In this document: positions 23,927 to 35,562 of the stretch, piece by piece | Layout of the letters: each line of letters begins with the position of its first letter | How positions within the stretch are numbered: the first letter of the stretch is position 1 | Position numbers and translations under genes: made by a program | Notes under the pieces: generated by a model | What the model saw: only the letters and a program-made list of their open reading frames with translations | Told to the model about the DNA's origin: nothing | The model's database searches: none | NCBI GenBank assembly: GCA_963691655.1 | Contig: OY829326.1 | Span: forward strand, 98,889,340 to 98,953,339 | Reading direction: 5' to 3' | From: Toxonevra muliebris | Lineage: Eukaryota > Arthropoda > Insecta > Diptera > Pallopteridae | DNA length: 64,000 nt

Positions 23927-23934
23927 ATCTGCAT
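23927..23934. repeat. Left hAT target-site duplication
   Basis: ATCTGCAT, identical to 24,863-24,870. Confidence 0.93.
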
Positions 23935-24862
23935 CAGCGATGCCAACTTGCGGGGAATTCCCCGATTTGCGGGGAATTTTACTTGGTACGGGGAATCGGG
24001 GAATGAGCTGTTTTTTGCGGGGAATTTGAAGTCTTTCAGCTTTTAGTAATTAAAGTCAGTAGAATATTATTTGTCAAATTGTATGTAATGTAAAATGTTT
24101 AACTTATGAAATATTTCATATTTTGGGTCTTAAAATCTTCATCTTAAGCAGGCCCTGTAATTTATTGGTTTGGAGAAATCGATTTTTAAAAAAGTTTGCT
24201 ATTTGAAAGTATTATATTTCGAAAGAATTTTGTAAAAATTTCAGAGAATGCAGAGTGCTTTCGTAGATACAGACGATTATAGCGCATAGTGTCAGTCATG
24301 CCAAAACAGTCGCGCAGCGCTTCGACTTCCCTTTCGACCGTTCAGAAAGGCTTAGCTATGCCTTCGGCCAGCACCTCCTGATTAATAACTTTTTAGCATT
24401 GCTGATTAATCTGTAAACTTACAAATTATGGTCAGCCATTATAAAGAAGATGAAGTATATTTTATATATTAAAAACCGATAGTCAAACCTTTGAGCCCAT
24501 TTTTGTCAAAAGAAACTTTTTGACATTTTTTATTTGTGTCAAAAGAAATTCCATGTCTGTTGAGAACTTTGATGTCCAAAAGTGGGCTAAAGCTTATATG
24601 TTAAGAATTCCGGAGTCAGAAAGTACGTTTCTATTAATCTACCAGTCCCATAACAATTGGTTAAGTTTTGCACCGAGAAAGTTCAGGGTCGCCTTAAAAT
24701 GACACTGACTTAGATCAATTTCGTTTATGTAAAATTTTTATATGGAAAGTGCGTGTAGCGCTGTTATAATATGAAATTATACCAATGCGGGGAATTCGAT
24801 CGAAAATCGGGGAATTTCTCGAAGGTTATCGGGGAGAGAGAAAAAATGAGTTGGCATCCCTG
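23935..24862. mobile_element. Non-autonomous hAT element
   Basis: The 928-bp element is flanked by an exact 8-bp duplication, ATCTGCAT, at 23,927-23,934 and 24,863-24,870. Read inward its ends are CAGCGATGCCAACT and CAGGGATGCCAACT, 13 of 14 matching, with the CAG-x-G start typical of hAT elements. Subterminal DNA on both sides carries GGGGAATT repeats. The interior has no transposase; the 60-codon frame at 24,520-24,702 shows no domain. It would need a transposase from an autonomous relative. The intact duplication implies a fairly recent insertion. Confidence 0.93.
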
Positions 24863-24870
24863 ATCTGCAT
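24863..24870. repeat. Right hAT target-site duplication
   Basis: ATCTGCAT, identical to 23,927-23,934. Confidence 0.93.
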
Positions 24871-26100
24871 ACACAAATAACAAAACAAACACCAACGAGT
24901 AGTTTGGTTCTCTTTTGATATTTGTTTTTTTATAAAGAGATTTCTTCCGCAAAAAAATAGCCCCAGTTACTGGGGCCTTACCGACTAGTGCAAATTAAAT
25001 CTAGAGGTTAATGTCAATTTCGTTATTTGAAGTTATATATAAACAGGTTAATGAACAAATGTAGTCATCACAACAACAATGTATATAGAGACGGGCAAAT
25101 CAGACGGCCGTTTCGGAATCAGCCTTAGTGATGGTTCTTAATTTTTCAATATCCTATATAAGCTACTGATATTTGAAATCGTAACCCAGAATTGAGATAT
25201 TGAAAGACCACTACCTATACCGTTCTGTATACTTATTTGTTGTTGTGTTTTCTCATTGTTACTAGTCAGCATAACCGTTCCTTATTGAAAGTCTAGTACA
25301 TAAGTGTGTGTTATATTGTTCAGATTTCTTATTATTTCACGGGAAGAGCCTAACGTATTTGTTCATTTACCGGTTATCTTCATACAAATGGATTTTTTGT
25401 TTAATTTTGTTTTTCTTTATTAGTCAAAAATCATTGAATAAAGAAAAAACTGCATAAAGTCTCACGTAGTGACTGTGAGTCACTGTATACATCTGTATTT
25501 TGTAATAGGTACTGTACCACGAATGAAACCCGGAATGATAGTAGGGAACGATGTGTTTGAAATTATTGATAGATGCAGATATAAAAAAGCATAGCATTGT
25601 CGATTATGGAGAGTTTTATGATTTTTTATACGGCAATTTGCTGTTCCGTGCTTGTATTTCAAGACATAGATTTACCTATTAATCGCGTTATTTGTCATTA
25701 CCACGATATCAGGACGAAGATCGCATCATAAATTTACTTCGATTGGAAAACTTTTGAATTTATTAAATGAAGACGGCTACATAAATATAGTATGAGCATT
25801 TGGTGAACTTGCGATAGCGGATTCTAAGAGCAAAGAGTTAAATATTAGCACAGCGTGTAATAGAACAGCTCTGTGCGCCATATGAACGGCCAGAGAGAAA
25901 TATAACTTCCAAAAATACTGTACAAGTTTAGAGCTGTCATAAACCCTGTTGACAAAGCAATTAGCTTGTACTGGTACGATGCAAAAAATAAAAGGTGCAT
26001 TCCAATTAATTTTCTTCCTAGCAAGAATATAGAAGTAGAGTGCAGCATTTTTGCAGTAATAAAACAGAATCGTTAATAAGTTATGTGCCAAAGAACAAAA
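24871..26100. other. No gene recognised
   Basis: Open frames up to 104 codons (25,777-26,091, minus) have no domain signature. Confidence 0.4.
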
Positions 26101-26109
26101 AAAGTGCTA

Positions 26110-26220
26110 ACAACGAAGACACAGCTCCTGACTTTTTCTTGTGGGGATACTTAAAAAGTCAGGTTTATGTTAATATACCAGAGTTTCTTGAACAACTTAA
26201 GGCCAACATACGCAACTAAA
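26110..26220 (+). pseudogene. Tc1/mariner-superfamily transposase scrap
   Basis: The plus frame reads APDFFLWGYLKSQVYV then FLEQLKANIRN before a stop. This is the block around and just after the third catalytic acidic residue of the mariner-like transposases common in insects (T-APDFFLWGYLK). Only about 35 codons are recognisable; the DNA-binding region and the other catalytic residues are gone. No terminal repeats seen nearby. Confidence 0.7.
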
Positions 26221-29200
26221 CTTCAAAAAGTGAAAAATGCTGAAGAAATGGCTGAAAGGGCGGAGAGAGGGAAAGGAAGATCTTCAAAGGAATTCTGTAA
26301 AATCTGCAATAAAAAGTTTTTGTTTCAATACCTGCGTTCAAAATAAATACAAATTATTTTTGTTGTTTATTTACACATTTTCAAAAATTTCAGAAAAAAA
26401 GTTGAATGAAATGAGAATGGCTGAATTAACTCTATATAGTGCCTCTAAGTCACTACTTGGGACTTTACGTTATAAAATAATGTGGGATGAATTGGATAAA
26501 AGTAATTACTCCATTTCTGGGAATAGAACCTGAGGCAGCTGCGACTCCTGTCTATCACTCATTCACCAGGCTACCCAAAGTTTTCCAAAGCATAAAGTTT
26601 TAATAAATTCCTTCAATTGTGTAAATTTCTAATTTAGTTTATGAAAGCGTTACTGAGTTTAGCTTATGCCTTAATTGTGATTGTTAAAATTGACTTTTAA
26701 TTTAAAGTTTTGATTAAATAGTTTAATATTATTTTAATTATAGATAAATTTCAAGTAATTAACTTCTTCATTTTAATTACAAGAAATCTGACTGATGGAA
26801 GTAATCAAATATAAAACTAGTACACAATACATACGTATATAGATATGTATATACATATGTATAACTGCATTGCATATGTAAGTATGTACGCCGCAAACTG
26901 GCAATGTATCTCTGTTGTCATGTTTGTTATGTTGTTGCTGTCGTTGTTGTTGTTATGATTGTAAGTTGCTGCTGTCGTTGTTATTCTAATACTAACATAC
27001 TGTAATATATATCCATACTTATATGGTATACATACAAACATATCTACTTTCACACACTGACATACATGGAAAGACAAAAACAAAAGTTTACTCTTGCATG
27101 CATATACTGCACATGTGTATATAAATGTATGTATGTATCTATGTATGTGTGTCTACATTTATAAATGTACTCCCATTTGGGGATTTAACAGATTTTCATC
27201 AATTGTTTATTTGTAACGCTGTTACAAATGTTATTTTGTTTCATGCTATTGTTGTTGTTTTTATAGTTAAAAATGGTCAAGTATTAGAAAGACATAAAGG
27301 CAACAACAATCAGTATCAAAACCAAACAGCACAACAACAGAATATTGTTGCATGCAGCATGAAAATTAGTACACTCGCATTCACTTGTATTCATTTCATA
27401 CATTCATACATACATACATACAAATGTATGAGTTTAAGTTTTAGATTTTTGTTATGTTTTTATCAGTTTTATTGTTGTTGTTTCTGTTTTTGGATAAAGT
27501 TAGCAGTAGTAAATTAGGTTGATAACAAATGAGAGATAGATAGACTTTGTTGGCAGGGAAGTATGTACTTTACAATAGAAGTAGTTATGTAGTAACGAAC
27601 AACAATGACGACAAGACAACAACATCAACAATTTGTAGCAATGTCATGTTGCACTTTATGACATAGCAATTTTACATTTCTGTAATTTCAATTGAATTTC
27701 GAAATGACAAATTTTTATTAATTAATTTTAAATGGAATAAAAAGTTTTACTCTTAAAAATTTAATGATTCAAAATTTGTGGGGGAAAATATCTTAAAAAT
27801 TTTATGGTTTTAGTGGTTATGAGTTGGTTTTTGTTTTTAAAAACTTTTGTTAAAGAAAAGACAAAAAATTACTAAAATGTTTGCAATTACAAAAGTACAA
27901 TCAAAAGTAAATAAACTTTGACTTTGGATGCTCTTGCGTAAAGCGATCGAAATTTGGCAAGTAGTAAACTAAATTCTAAAAATTTCTTTAATTCTTCAAA
28001 AATAATTCGTCGGCAAAATAGTCAAAATCGTTCAACTTTAATTAGTAAGTGCTCCTAAAATTATGCTATACTCTCTTTACATAGATTAAATCTTTACAAA
28101 AGTGTGGACGGAAACCAAATAACACGAAACGAGTTTCAAACGAAAAAAAAGAAGAAAATAGCATCATACATACTACACAACACACGTTTAAACAAACACA
28201 CACAAATACGCACACACTTCTCTACTATGCAGCAAGCAGAAAGTCTCTCGTTTCCCTATTCACTCACTCACTTATTCGTCACACAACTTCACGCATTCAC
28301 ATTTATTTTTGGCATTGAGGGAAGCAAAGTGCTCAAAAATAATATACACTGACTGTTGCGGCTCTTGAACCCTGATGTTTGCTTAGTGATTTCCACCAGT
28401 AGTGATGAGTTTTGTTGATGAACGTTCTTCAATTGTTGCAACAAAAACACAACGATGATGATGGGGATGACGAGTCCGCCTTAGCTGATGAATCTGGTGT
28501 GGTAGCAATAAACTGTATTTATGTATAAAGTGTTTTAAACAATTCAGTCCTTTTCTCTAATGTCGGCCACCCTATTTACTTACGAATAGTTAAGTAAGTA
28601 TCAAAGTTAAACCAGCACTCAGAGATACTTTGAATATATTTTGAGCAGGAAAGGACGAAATTAATATTTGATAAGTATGAATATTTACTATAGAAAACCA
28701 ATCAGTCTTTCAAGTCATTGTCTTTTTTATCAGGTGAGGACTAAAGATAATAATCTTCAAACGAAAAACTTTTACAGATGTTAGATGTCAGTAGATGAAA
28801 AACAAAATCATTAATATGAAGATACTTTAAAAACTCCACTAATTACACTGTGCGATAAACTACGATGGACGACCAAAATTGACAGAGGATAGAGTACGGT
28901 TGTTAGATAGCGAAAATGCTCCTGAGTGCTGTAGTTAACTCCGTTTTTGAGCTTCTACGTCAAATTTTTTTTACGTGGTCCTAAAGTTTGACCATTTCTG
29001 AACATGTTACTATAATAATCCATAAGATCTCTTGGTTATTTTTCCATCTCAGAACGATTACGTGCTCAGCACATTATAGTAAAAACTTATGTGGAAAATA
29101 TTTTTGAAATGTCTCCATTATCTCCATCCTTTATGGGATTTTGCTATCTTTATCTAGAAAAATTGTATTTAATCCACAGAGGATTAATACCTTCTAGAAA

Positions 29201-29421
29201 AATGTCACTCACAAAATTTTACTGTAGGCTACTAAGCACTAGAAGCATATAAATTCTTTTTTATTTTAAAATTACCACATGCAAAAATTAAACAAGCGAA
29301 ATAGGAAGGAAATAAAATATTAGAAAAATAAACAAATGAAAAATTCAACGTTTAAAATTGTACATTATTTCTTTTCTAAATATTCTAGTTTTATAGTTCG
29401 TTAGCAATTTTTTCTCATGGT
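26221..29421. other. Noncoding DNA with CATA and CAA simple repeats
   Basis: GTAT/CATA runs near 26,826-26,886, 27,121-27,150 and 27,405-27,424, GTTGTT-type DNA at 26,930-26,985 and CAA-type repeats at 27,598-27,632. Frames through them are repeat translations. No gene supported. Confidence 0.5.
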
Positions 29422-29428
29422 AATTCTA

Positions 29429-29700
29429 GGCACCACGAAATAACTCCTAAATGAAATAACTCCTAATCGAAAAAATGAAATAACTCCCAATTTTTATTGG
29501 GAGTTAACTCCCAATCGGCAAATATTTTAGGAGTTATTTCATTTTTCCATTAGGAGTTATTTAATTTCTTCATTCGAAGTTATTTCATCTCATTATGAAA
29601 TAACTCCTAACATTATGAAATAACTCCTAACATAAACAGAAATAACTCCTAATGAAAAGATGAAATAAGTCCTAATATTTAGAAGTTATTTCAATTTCGT
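29429..29700. repeat. Left AACTCCTAA array
   Basis: At least nine GAAATAACTCC(T/C)AA units or their inverse at irregular 15-35 bp spacing, including the inverted pair near 29,492-29,514 (AACTCCCAAT / ATTGGGAGTTAA). Confidence 0.85.
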
Positions 29701-30254
29701 AATGTTGTTTTTGGAATACAATACACATTTTATACTTTGCTATTTCGGTATCCAAGTTTGATTCCTCGTACTAAAAATCAAAATATCTCAAATCCAGATA
29801 TCTCAAAACGGGGAACAGAAATTCGACCAAAGGAATTTCGACCAAAAAAAAGAAGAAATTTCGGGCAAAATTTTTTAAAAAGGAATTTAAGCAAAAAAAT
29901 CATTTGGAAATTCAACCAAATAATTTTTGGTTTCTTATTTCGTTTTTAACCCCTTCTTATCAACTTTTTTATTGGGGGTAAACATTTTTGTTTTTTGTTT
30001 TATATTCGTATATTTGGACTTTTTTAAGAATAAAAACCAAAAAAATTATAAAAAAAGTATTTGGGAAAGTCTGTAGAGCTTTTTTAATTTTGTACATTCT
30101 AATGACTAAAATGCATGAAAGGAGTAAAAATTCGAAAAAATTGAATTTTTGAATTGTTTTTGTATAAAAAACAACTAAGTTTTATTTTGCAATGCAAAAT
30201 AAATTTTTAGTTTAGAAAATACTTTTTGAAAACACACTTGTTCACTAAGTATAA

Positions 30255-30585
30255 ATGGTGAAAATTTGAAACATTTTTGGAATTTGGGTTTATTTTTACT
30301 AAAGTCAAGTATACAGATTTTTATTGTTCAGTGACCTATAGCAAAATTTCATGGGCAGCATATTTCTTAAACATATTAACCCTCTATCAAACCTCGTAAT
30401 GGGTCAAAAAGGAAAATTTTTCGTAAAAGGCAAAAAAGACCCACAATGGTGGGTGCCAAAGGATTAATGTGTAGGAAGAAAATATTCTACAGAAAATTCC
30501 CGATAGGCTTGAAAAGAGAAGTAGTGAAATATGAACATTTTTTTGTACAATATATTAGCCAAAAACAACGAAAGGGTTAAGGCTT
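30255..30585. repeat. Dispersed repeat, copy B (uninterrupted)
   Basis: Contiguous version of the sequence split at 1-240 and 848-925. It runs from tggaatttgggttta through the GGGTC/GACCC hairpin to ttagccaaaaacaacga. It sits inside the nested element, so it is part of it or inserted in it. Confidence 0.75.
30376..30467. repeat. 92-bp TTAA-bounded hairpin, copy B
   Basis: Same length and ends as 117-208. Left end TTAACCCTCTATC; right end read inward TTAATCCTTTGGCACC. Internal GGGTC and GACCC face each other. Confidence 0.4.
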
Positions 30586-31504
30586 CATTTCATTTTGTGG
30601 GGCCTTATTTCGTATTTTGAATTTTTACTTCATTTTTCTAAAAAGGAATATTATAAATTTTTTTGGGGCTTTAGTTAAATTTACATAAAATATAAACTAA
30701 ACAAATAAAGGTTATTACGCATTCTATCGTTTATAAACAATTTAAATTTTAATCCGAAATTTGTTTCAAACATATGTAAGTTTTTGAGAGTTTAAAAGAA
30801 TAATAGTGAAAAATTCGCGCGAATTTAATCACAAAGTTTTTGAGAATTTAAAGAACAATAGTAAAAAATTCGCGCGAATTTTTTACTAATTTTTTTTTTT
30901 AAATCTCAAAAACCTATAAAAAAAAAGAAATTAATACAATTTCTTGTTTTCAAAATTAATTAAATTTACCTTGATTGAAAAATTATTTTCTGTAACTACC
31001 GTTGTAGTACCTCATATGGTTGTTGTTCAAGTCACAAAAAATGTAAAATTTGGCTCAAATTCCTTTTACTTAAAAAAATAATAATAATTTAGTTTCAAAT
31101 AAGTATTTGGGTCGAAACAATTTTTTGGTCGAACTTCCTTTTCTAAAGTGCATTTCAACCAAAATAAAAAAGGGACTGCAACCAAAATGTTTTGGCCCGA
31201 GTTCCTTGGGTGAATCTCCAAAAAAAGAAGGAAATTGGGCCAAAAACTTATTTTGGCCTAAATTTTTTTTGTGGAATTCCTTTTTAATTTCGGTCGAATT
31301 TCACAGAGCCTAAATAGTTTCTTTGGATTTATTCCATTCGCAAAACCAAACAGTGAGATGATTAGACGTTTAGGTGCCGTCACTGTAGAATGAATTTATT
31401 ATAGAGGGTGGAACAATATCAAAATTAATAATATCCATATTTAGCCTAAGGACCTCGTGGTGTGTCTTTGGAAAGTTTACAGGATAAATTTCATTTATGT
31501 TTGC

Positions 31505-31752
31505 TCAAATTAGTAGTTATTTCATTTTTGAATTATGAATAAATTTACTTTTGTATTAGGAATTTTTTCATTTCATTATGAAATAACTTTTAATTGCAAA
31601 ATAACCCCTAAAAATTAGGTTTTATTTCATTTTTGAATTAGAAGTTATTTCGTTTTTTGTTAGGAGTTATTTCATTAGGACTTATTTAGCGTTAGGACTT
31701 ATTTCATTTTTCAATTAGGAGTTATTTCATTTAGGAGTTATTTCGTGGAACC
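31505..31752. repeat. Right AACTCCTAA array
   Basis: About nine TTAGGAGTTATTTC units, mostly opposite in sense to the outermost left units, more diverged on the inner side near 31,510-31,610. Confidence 0.85.
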
Positions 31753-31759
31753 AATTCTT

Positions 31760-33020
31760 ATACCAAGCTCACACGTTTTTGATATCTAGTAACTCATAAT
31801 TAAATTTTATGAGCAACTTTATTTAGAAGGTGTTAACTTTCTATGGAAAGTTATCTGGTAAAAAAGCGATTTCTCTTAAAAAGATCCTTAAGCGATGGAT
31901 ATAATGGGTAAATACATTCCAAAAATAGTTTTACGAAAGATTGTGATTGTGATCTTTCGTACAGATGTTTTATTATTCCAACAAGTTCAGAAGCAAATCA
32001 ACTTTAGTAGAACCACGTAAATAAATTGACTTGAATTCAAAAACACCACTGTAAAACACCAACAAGCATACTCTGATCCTGATCACATTTTTCTTGTCGC
32101 TTTGGGTTATTATTAATTTTAGACTGTACTAAGTATAACCAATAAGTGACAATCACACCCTATACATATTTAAAAAAATAAAAGAAAAAAACTTTGCATT
32201 TATTAGATTTTTAAATATTTTAACGATACTCGAGGTATATATGAAAAATGATGTATTAAAAAAAAACCAAATACCCAAAGTTACCCAAAACAAAGTTTAA
32301 TTGAAATTTTGTCAAAAGTTTTCATTTTATTTTTCCCTATTAAACCAAAAATGAACAAAATTTTATTTCATTTCTCATAGTAGCATGAGTTTTGAAATGT
32401 TTTTTTTTTTCGAAAATCGAAAAAGTTCACGCACACATACACACACGCACATTTCTAAATTGGAACTTTGTGTTTCGATTTTTTGTTTGTTGTGTTTGTT
32501 TTTTGCTGCAATATATCAAGATTTTCTTATTTTTGGTTTCTTTAAAATGGTGTAATAAATTTTGACATCATAAAAATGCTCTAAATTAATTTACAAGTGT
32601 ACGGATTTTATAAATATCTTTATCAAGGTTCATTTAAGATAATCTTATAAATAATACAGATTTTGAACCATTCTACGAGTTATTATGCTGTACCAAATCA
32701 GTTTAAAGTCATACTCTTCATGCTTGCTGACCGGGTTCTCGAAGTGAGCCTTTCAAAGTTCTGTAATAAGAAAATAACAAGAAGAAAACATACGCAAAAC
32801 AAATTACCACATAAACGTAGCTTCCTTCGATCTAAATCTAATTGTTGCGCTTATCATTCTTATCGTTTACATGAGTAATTCCACTCTCACTTGTCCAATA
32901 ATTTAAGTTAACATTAGGTATCAACATCTCGTCATAACAAAGAACCGTCATCGAATTTCTTGCTATGGGTCCCCAATAACTACTATCTACAACCACATTT
33001 TACCACGTTTATATCAACTC
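31760..33020. other. No gene recognised
   Basis: AT-rich DNA. The short CA run near 32,430-32,450 is the only patterned part. Confidence 0.45.
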
Positions 33021-33300
33021 GTTTTCAATGGTGGCTGTCTGTTTGTCTGTTTGTCTGTCATTCTGTTCGGTACAAATTTTGCAATCGATTTGAAACTAAC
33101 TTCCCGATGAGCTAGAGACTTGAAACTTTAAATATAGTTCAGAACTGGAAGACAATGCAATATGAAATATCTAAAATATATATATGTAGGAATGCAACCG
33201 TGGCAGAACAAACGAGAAACGGACGAGACCTTAAAATACAACACTGGGAAACTGGACGAAAGAACGAAAAAACAGGAGTGTGAGTTGAACTAGCGGACGT
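33020..33300. repeat. Probable mobile-element end with TGTC repeat
   Basis: A TGTCTGTT repeat at 33,036-33,060 is followed by CTTCCCGATGAGCTAGAGAC and TTGAAACTTT, a sequence type that recurs in fly repeats. A more GC-rich tract follows at 33,188-33,305. No ends identified; family unknown. Confidence 0.3.
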
Positions 33301-33654
33301 GCGTGTCGTTATTTTTTTTTGAATTAAATTTTAAGTTTGTAAATTGAATATGTTTAAGTTCTTTTATATTAAATAAACATTATAAAATAAACATTAAAAA
33401 GAGAGTGTGTTAAAAACTACATATAAATATAATAATATTTAATAATTAATTGTGACATTGCTTAGACAATTGGTTTTGATTCAATGTGTCAACAATTTCA
33501 AAAGCAATTGAGTTCAACTGACTTCAAAACCTCAATTGACTTCAAGTCACTCAAATTTAGTGCAAATTGTCGGTTATTAACCATGACTTTAAGGTATTGC
33601 AATTAAATTGACTGCATTCTTTTACAGCTCTGGTCTTTACTTAAAATCGATTGC

Positions 33655-33845
33655 AAAATTTCACACACACAAGACTAAAAAGTAAAAAATTATAATTTAA
33701 ATAAAAAATATTTTTAATATACAACGTTTTTAAAATAGACTAAAAAGTATAAAATAATTTCTCCTAACCCCATGCAGATTCACAACCAAATATAGATTCC
33801 TAATCCCATACAGATTGTCTTGAAAAATTGTAACTGTGAATTTTA
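33655..33845 (+). repeat. Dispersed repeat, first copy
   Basis: Aligns in the same orientation with 44,265-44,417: AAAATTTCACACA, then ACTAAAAAG, ACGTTTTTAAAA, ACTAAAAAGT, AAAATAATTTCTCCTA, CCCAT, CAGATT and GATTGTC. The similarity stops on both sides. No coding sequence. Confidence 0.75.
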
Positions 33846-34189
33846 ATAGGACGAAAATACTTGAATGATTTAAAACGAAAAACGTGGGACGCATATGGAT
33901 AGAGATAAAATTGCTAGCCATTTAGGTGAACTATTCATCCATCAATTTCCTATTGCATGCGAACTACGTATGGCTCCTCACGTACGCATTTTTAAGCATT
34001 TCGTTATTCCAAGAGTAATTCATTATAGTACTCTCGAAACTACAAACTTATGCTCAGGACTGCGCCGAATGAAATTGTCTGTTACATTTCTTCCCATGCT
34101 GAGCTATTGAAAGATTCATATTCAAAAATTTTTATCTTGTAAGCTCTGAATTAAATGTGAGAAAATATTTTGTTTCGCTTATATTCAAT

Positions 34190-35080
34190 AAAAATTTATT
34201 CAACGCAAAAATCGCAAGCGAACTGAAAGTGCGGGAAAATATTATTAAAATTTTTCAAAAGTAGCTTCAGTTGTTTTTTAAAAAAATTGCCGAAGAGGAA
34301 GGGACTACCTCTAAAACCATTTTCCGCGTTATTAAGCGCTTTAAGAAAGAACTGTGTATTGCTCGGATGAAAGGTTCTGGTAAAAAGAAAGGGGCACATG
34401 AACGTGAGAAGGCGAAGAAAGTTGTGACCATTCTCAAGAAAATGCAAGTATTTTGGGAAGGAAATTGGTAAGGAAGGCTGATTGCAAAAGAAACTTTCGT
34501 GCGCAGGACTAAGAAGGAAGCTGAGTTGAAGACGTACAAGGTGCAAAAAGTTCCGGATGGAAACGCTGTCTAGAATGACACCGCAGCTAGCTGCTAAAAA
34601 GCTGAAACAAGATTTTGTTAAGAAATTCGAATGCTGTATAATGGACGACGAGACTTATGTTTTGACTGACTTTTTCCAGCTTTCTAAGCAAGAATTTTAT
34701 ACAGCCGATTCTCGAGGAAATGTCGGAGAAAAATTCAAAGCCAAAAAAATGACAAAATTCTCAAAGAAATTTCTTGCTTGGTAGGCAATTGCTTGCAAAG
34801 GAAGTTGCTTTTTAATTTTTACGCCAACATAAAGTATCCACTTTTTTTTGGCCTAACCTCGCTTCATGTCACCCTGACAAAGCGGTCTTAGAGCGGTTTT
34901 AGAGGAATGAAGGGATTTTGGTGCTTAGATAAGCCAATCCACCAAACTGTTTAGAACTATGGAAAGCTTTAGTAAAAAGGGAGATGAAGTTAACAAAAAA
35001 AAAGTAGCCAAATACCTTCAAGACTATAACGACAGTCTGCTCTACAAAAATCCCAAAAATAGAAAAAAAATTAAGTAGTA
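34190..35080 (+). pseudogene. Tc1/mariner-superfamily transposase pseudogene
   Basis: Plus-strand frames give an N-terminal helix-turn-helix region (IAEEEGTTSKTIFRVIKRFK), a basic linker (GSGKKKGAHEREKAKK), and LKTYKVQKVP near 34,527. The first catalytic part is CIMDDETYVLTDFFQL at 34,634-34,681 with its aspartate pair. AEKFK-like and KFSKKFLAW motifs follow, then an eroded segment readable as WPNLASCH-type sequence near 34,850. This order matches Tc1/mariner/IS630 transposases of insects. Frameshifts and stops (for example after 34,471 and 34,784) break it into pieces. Terminal repeats were not found. It cannot make a transposase. Confidence 0.8.
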
Positions 35081-35480
35081 GTGGTAACCAACCAACATCA
35101 AATATGCATACACAAATATCTAACGAGATAATACTTTGCATATGCGCATGGGCTACTTGGGGTCAGTGCTTAAGTAGTAGAATGAGTATGCGAATGTGGA
35201 GAGAACCGACAATCTGATTGACTGCAATCGTGTCGTGTTACTCAGCATAATAAGGATTCAGCAAACAGTATAACTAAACGGTCTCTATGTATGAAAGGTA
35301 TCTATGTAGGATCATTAGAAAAATACACCTAGCAACAAGAAGTTGAAGTATTGAGACCACAACCGACAAACGGCAATCTAACTCTATATATATATATATA
35401 TAATAGAAAAACAGGATAATTTCCAAGGGCTAGAAGTAAAAAAAAAAATTTTTTTTTGCAAATATTTGATTTTTTTTGTT
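35081..35480. other. Flank of transposase remnant
   Basis: Contains a TA run at about 35,383-35,402. Nothing else supported. Confidence 0.45.
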
Positions 35481-35488
35481 GAAACACC

Positions 35489-35562
35489 GTCGGTGGCCTA
35501 AGTGATAGAGTGCTAGACTGGAGTTCCAGCTACCTCAAGTTCAAATCCCCACCGGTGCACAC
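35489..35562 (+). repeat. tRNA-like SINE head
   Basis: A-box-like TGGCCTAAGTGATAGAGTGC and B-box-like AGTTCAAATCCC lie at tRNA spacing. The outer 7 bp pair (GTCGGTG with CACCGGT, two wobbles). The anticodon stem has a mismatch and the T stem pairs poorly, so it is a tRNA-derived or decayed tRNA sequence rather than a working gene. T-rich DNA follows. Confidence 0.5.

Larger units (their letters stand above)
29818..31302. mobile_element. Nested inverted-repeat element, GAAATTCGACC ends
   Basis: Both ends read inward GAAATTCGACC (29,818 and 31,302), and ACA lies directly outside each end, a possible 3-bp duplication. Subterminal zones repeat GGAATTTCGACCAAA-like units on the left and the inverse on the right. 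The two plus-strand frames of 68-70 codons here (29,737-29,949 and 31,107-31,313) follow these repeats, so they are not genes. Repeat copy B lies in the middle. Confidence 0.5.
29429..31752. mobile_element. Inverted-repeat element with AACTCCTAA arrays
   Basis: The outer ends read inward as GGCACCACGAAATAACTCC and GGTTCCACGAAATAACTCC, continuing as TAAATGAAATAACTCCTAAT on both sides. Each terminal 250-bp zone is built from many GAAATAACTCCTAA units in both orientations. The flanks AATTCTA (29,422-29,428) and AATTCTT (31,753-31,759) suggest a duplication of about 7 bp with one mismatch. No transposase is seen. The superfamily is left open: GG ends and 7-9 bp duplications occur in more than one. 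It holds a second, nested element. Confidence 0.7.

Noticed and set aside
27125..27517. 130-codon plus-strand frame
   Set aside because: Runs through GTAT, GTT and CATA simple repeats; no domain.
35489..35562. Functional tRNA gene
   Set aside because: The outer stem pairs, but the anticodon stem has a mismatch and the T stem is poor; treated as SINE-like.
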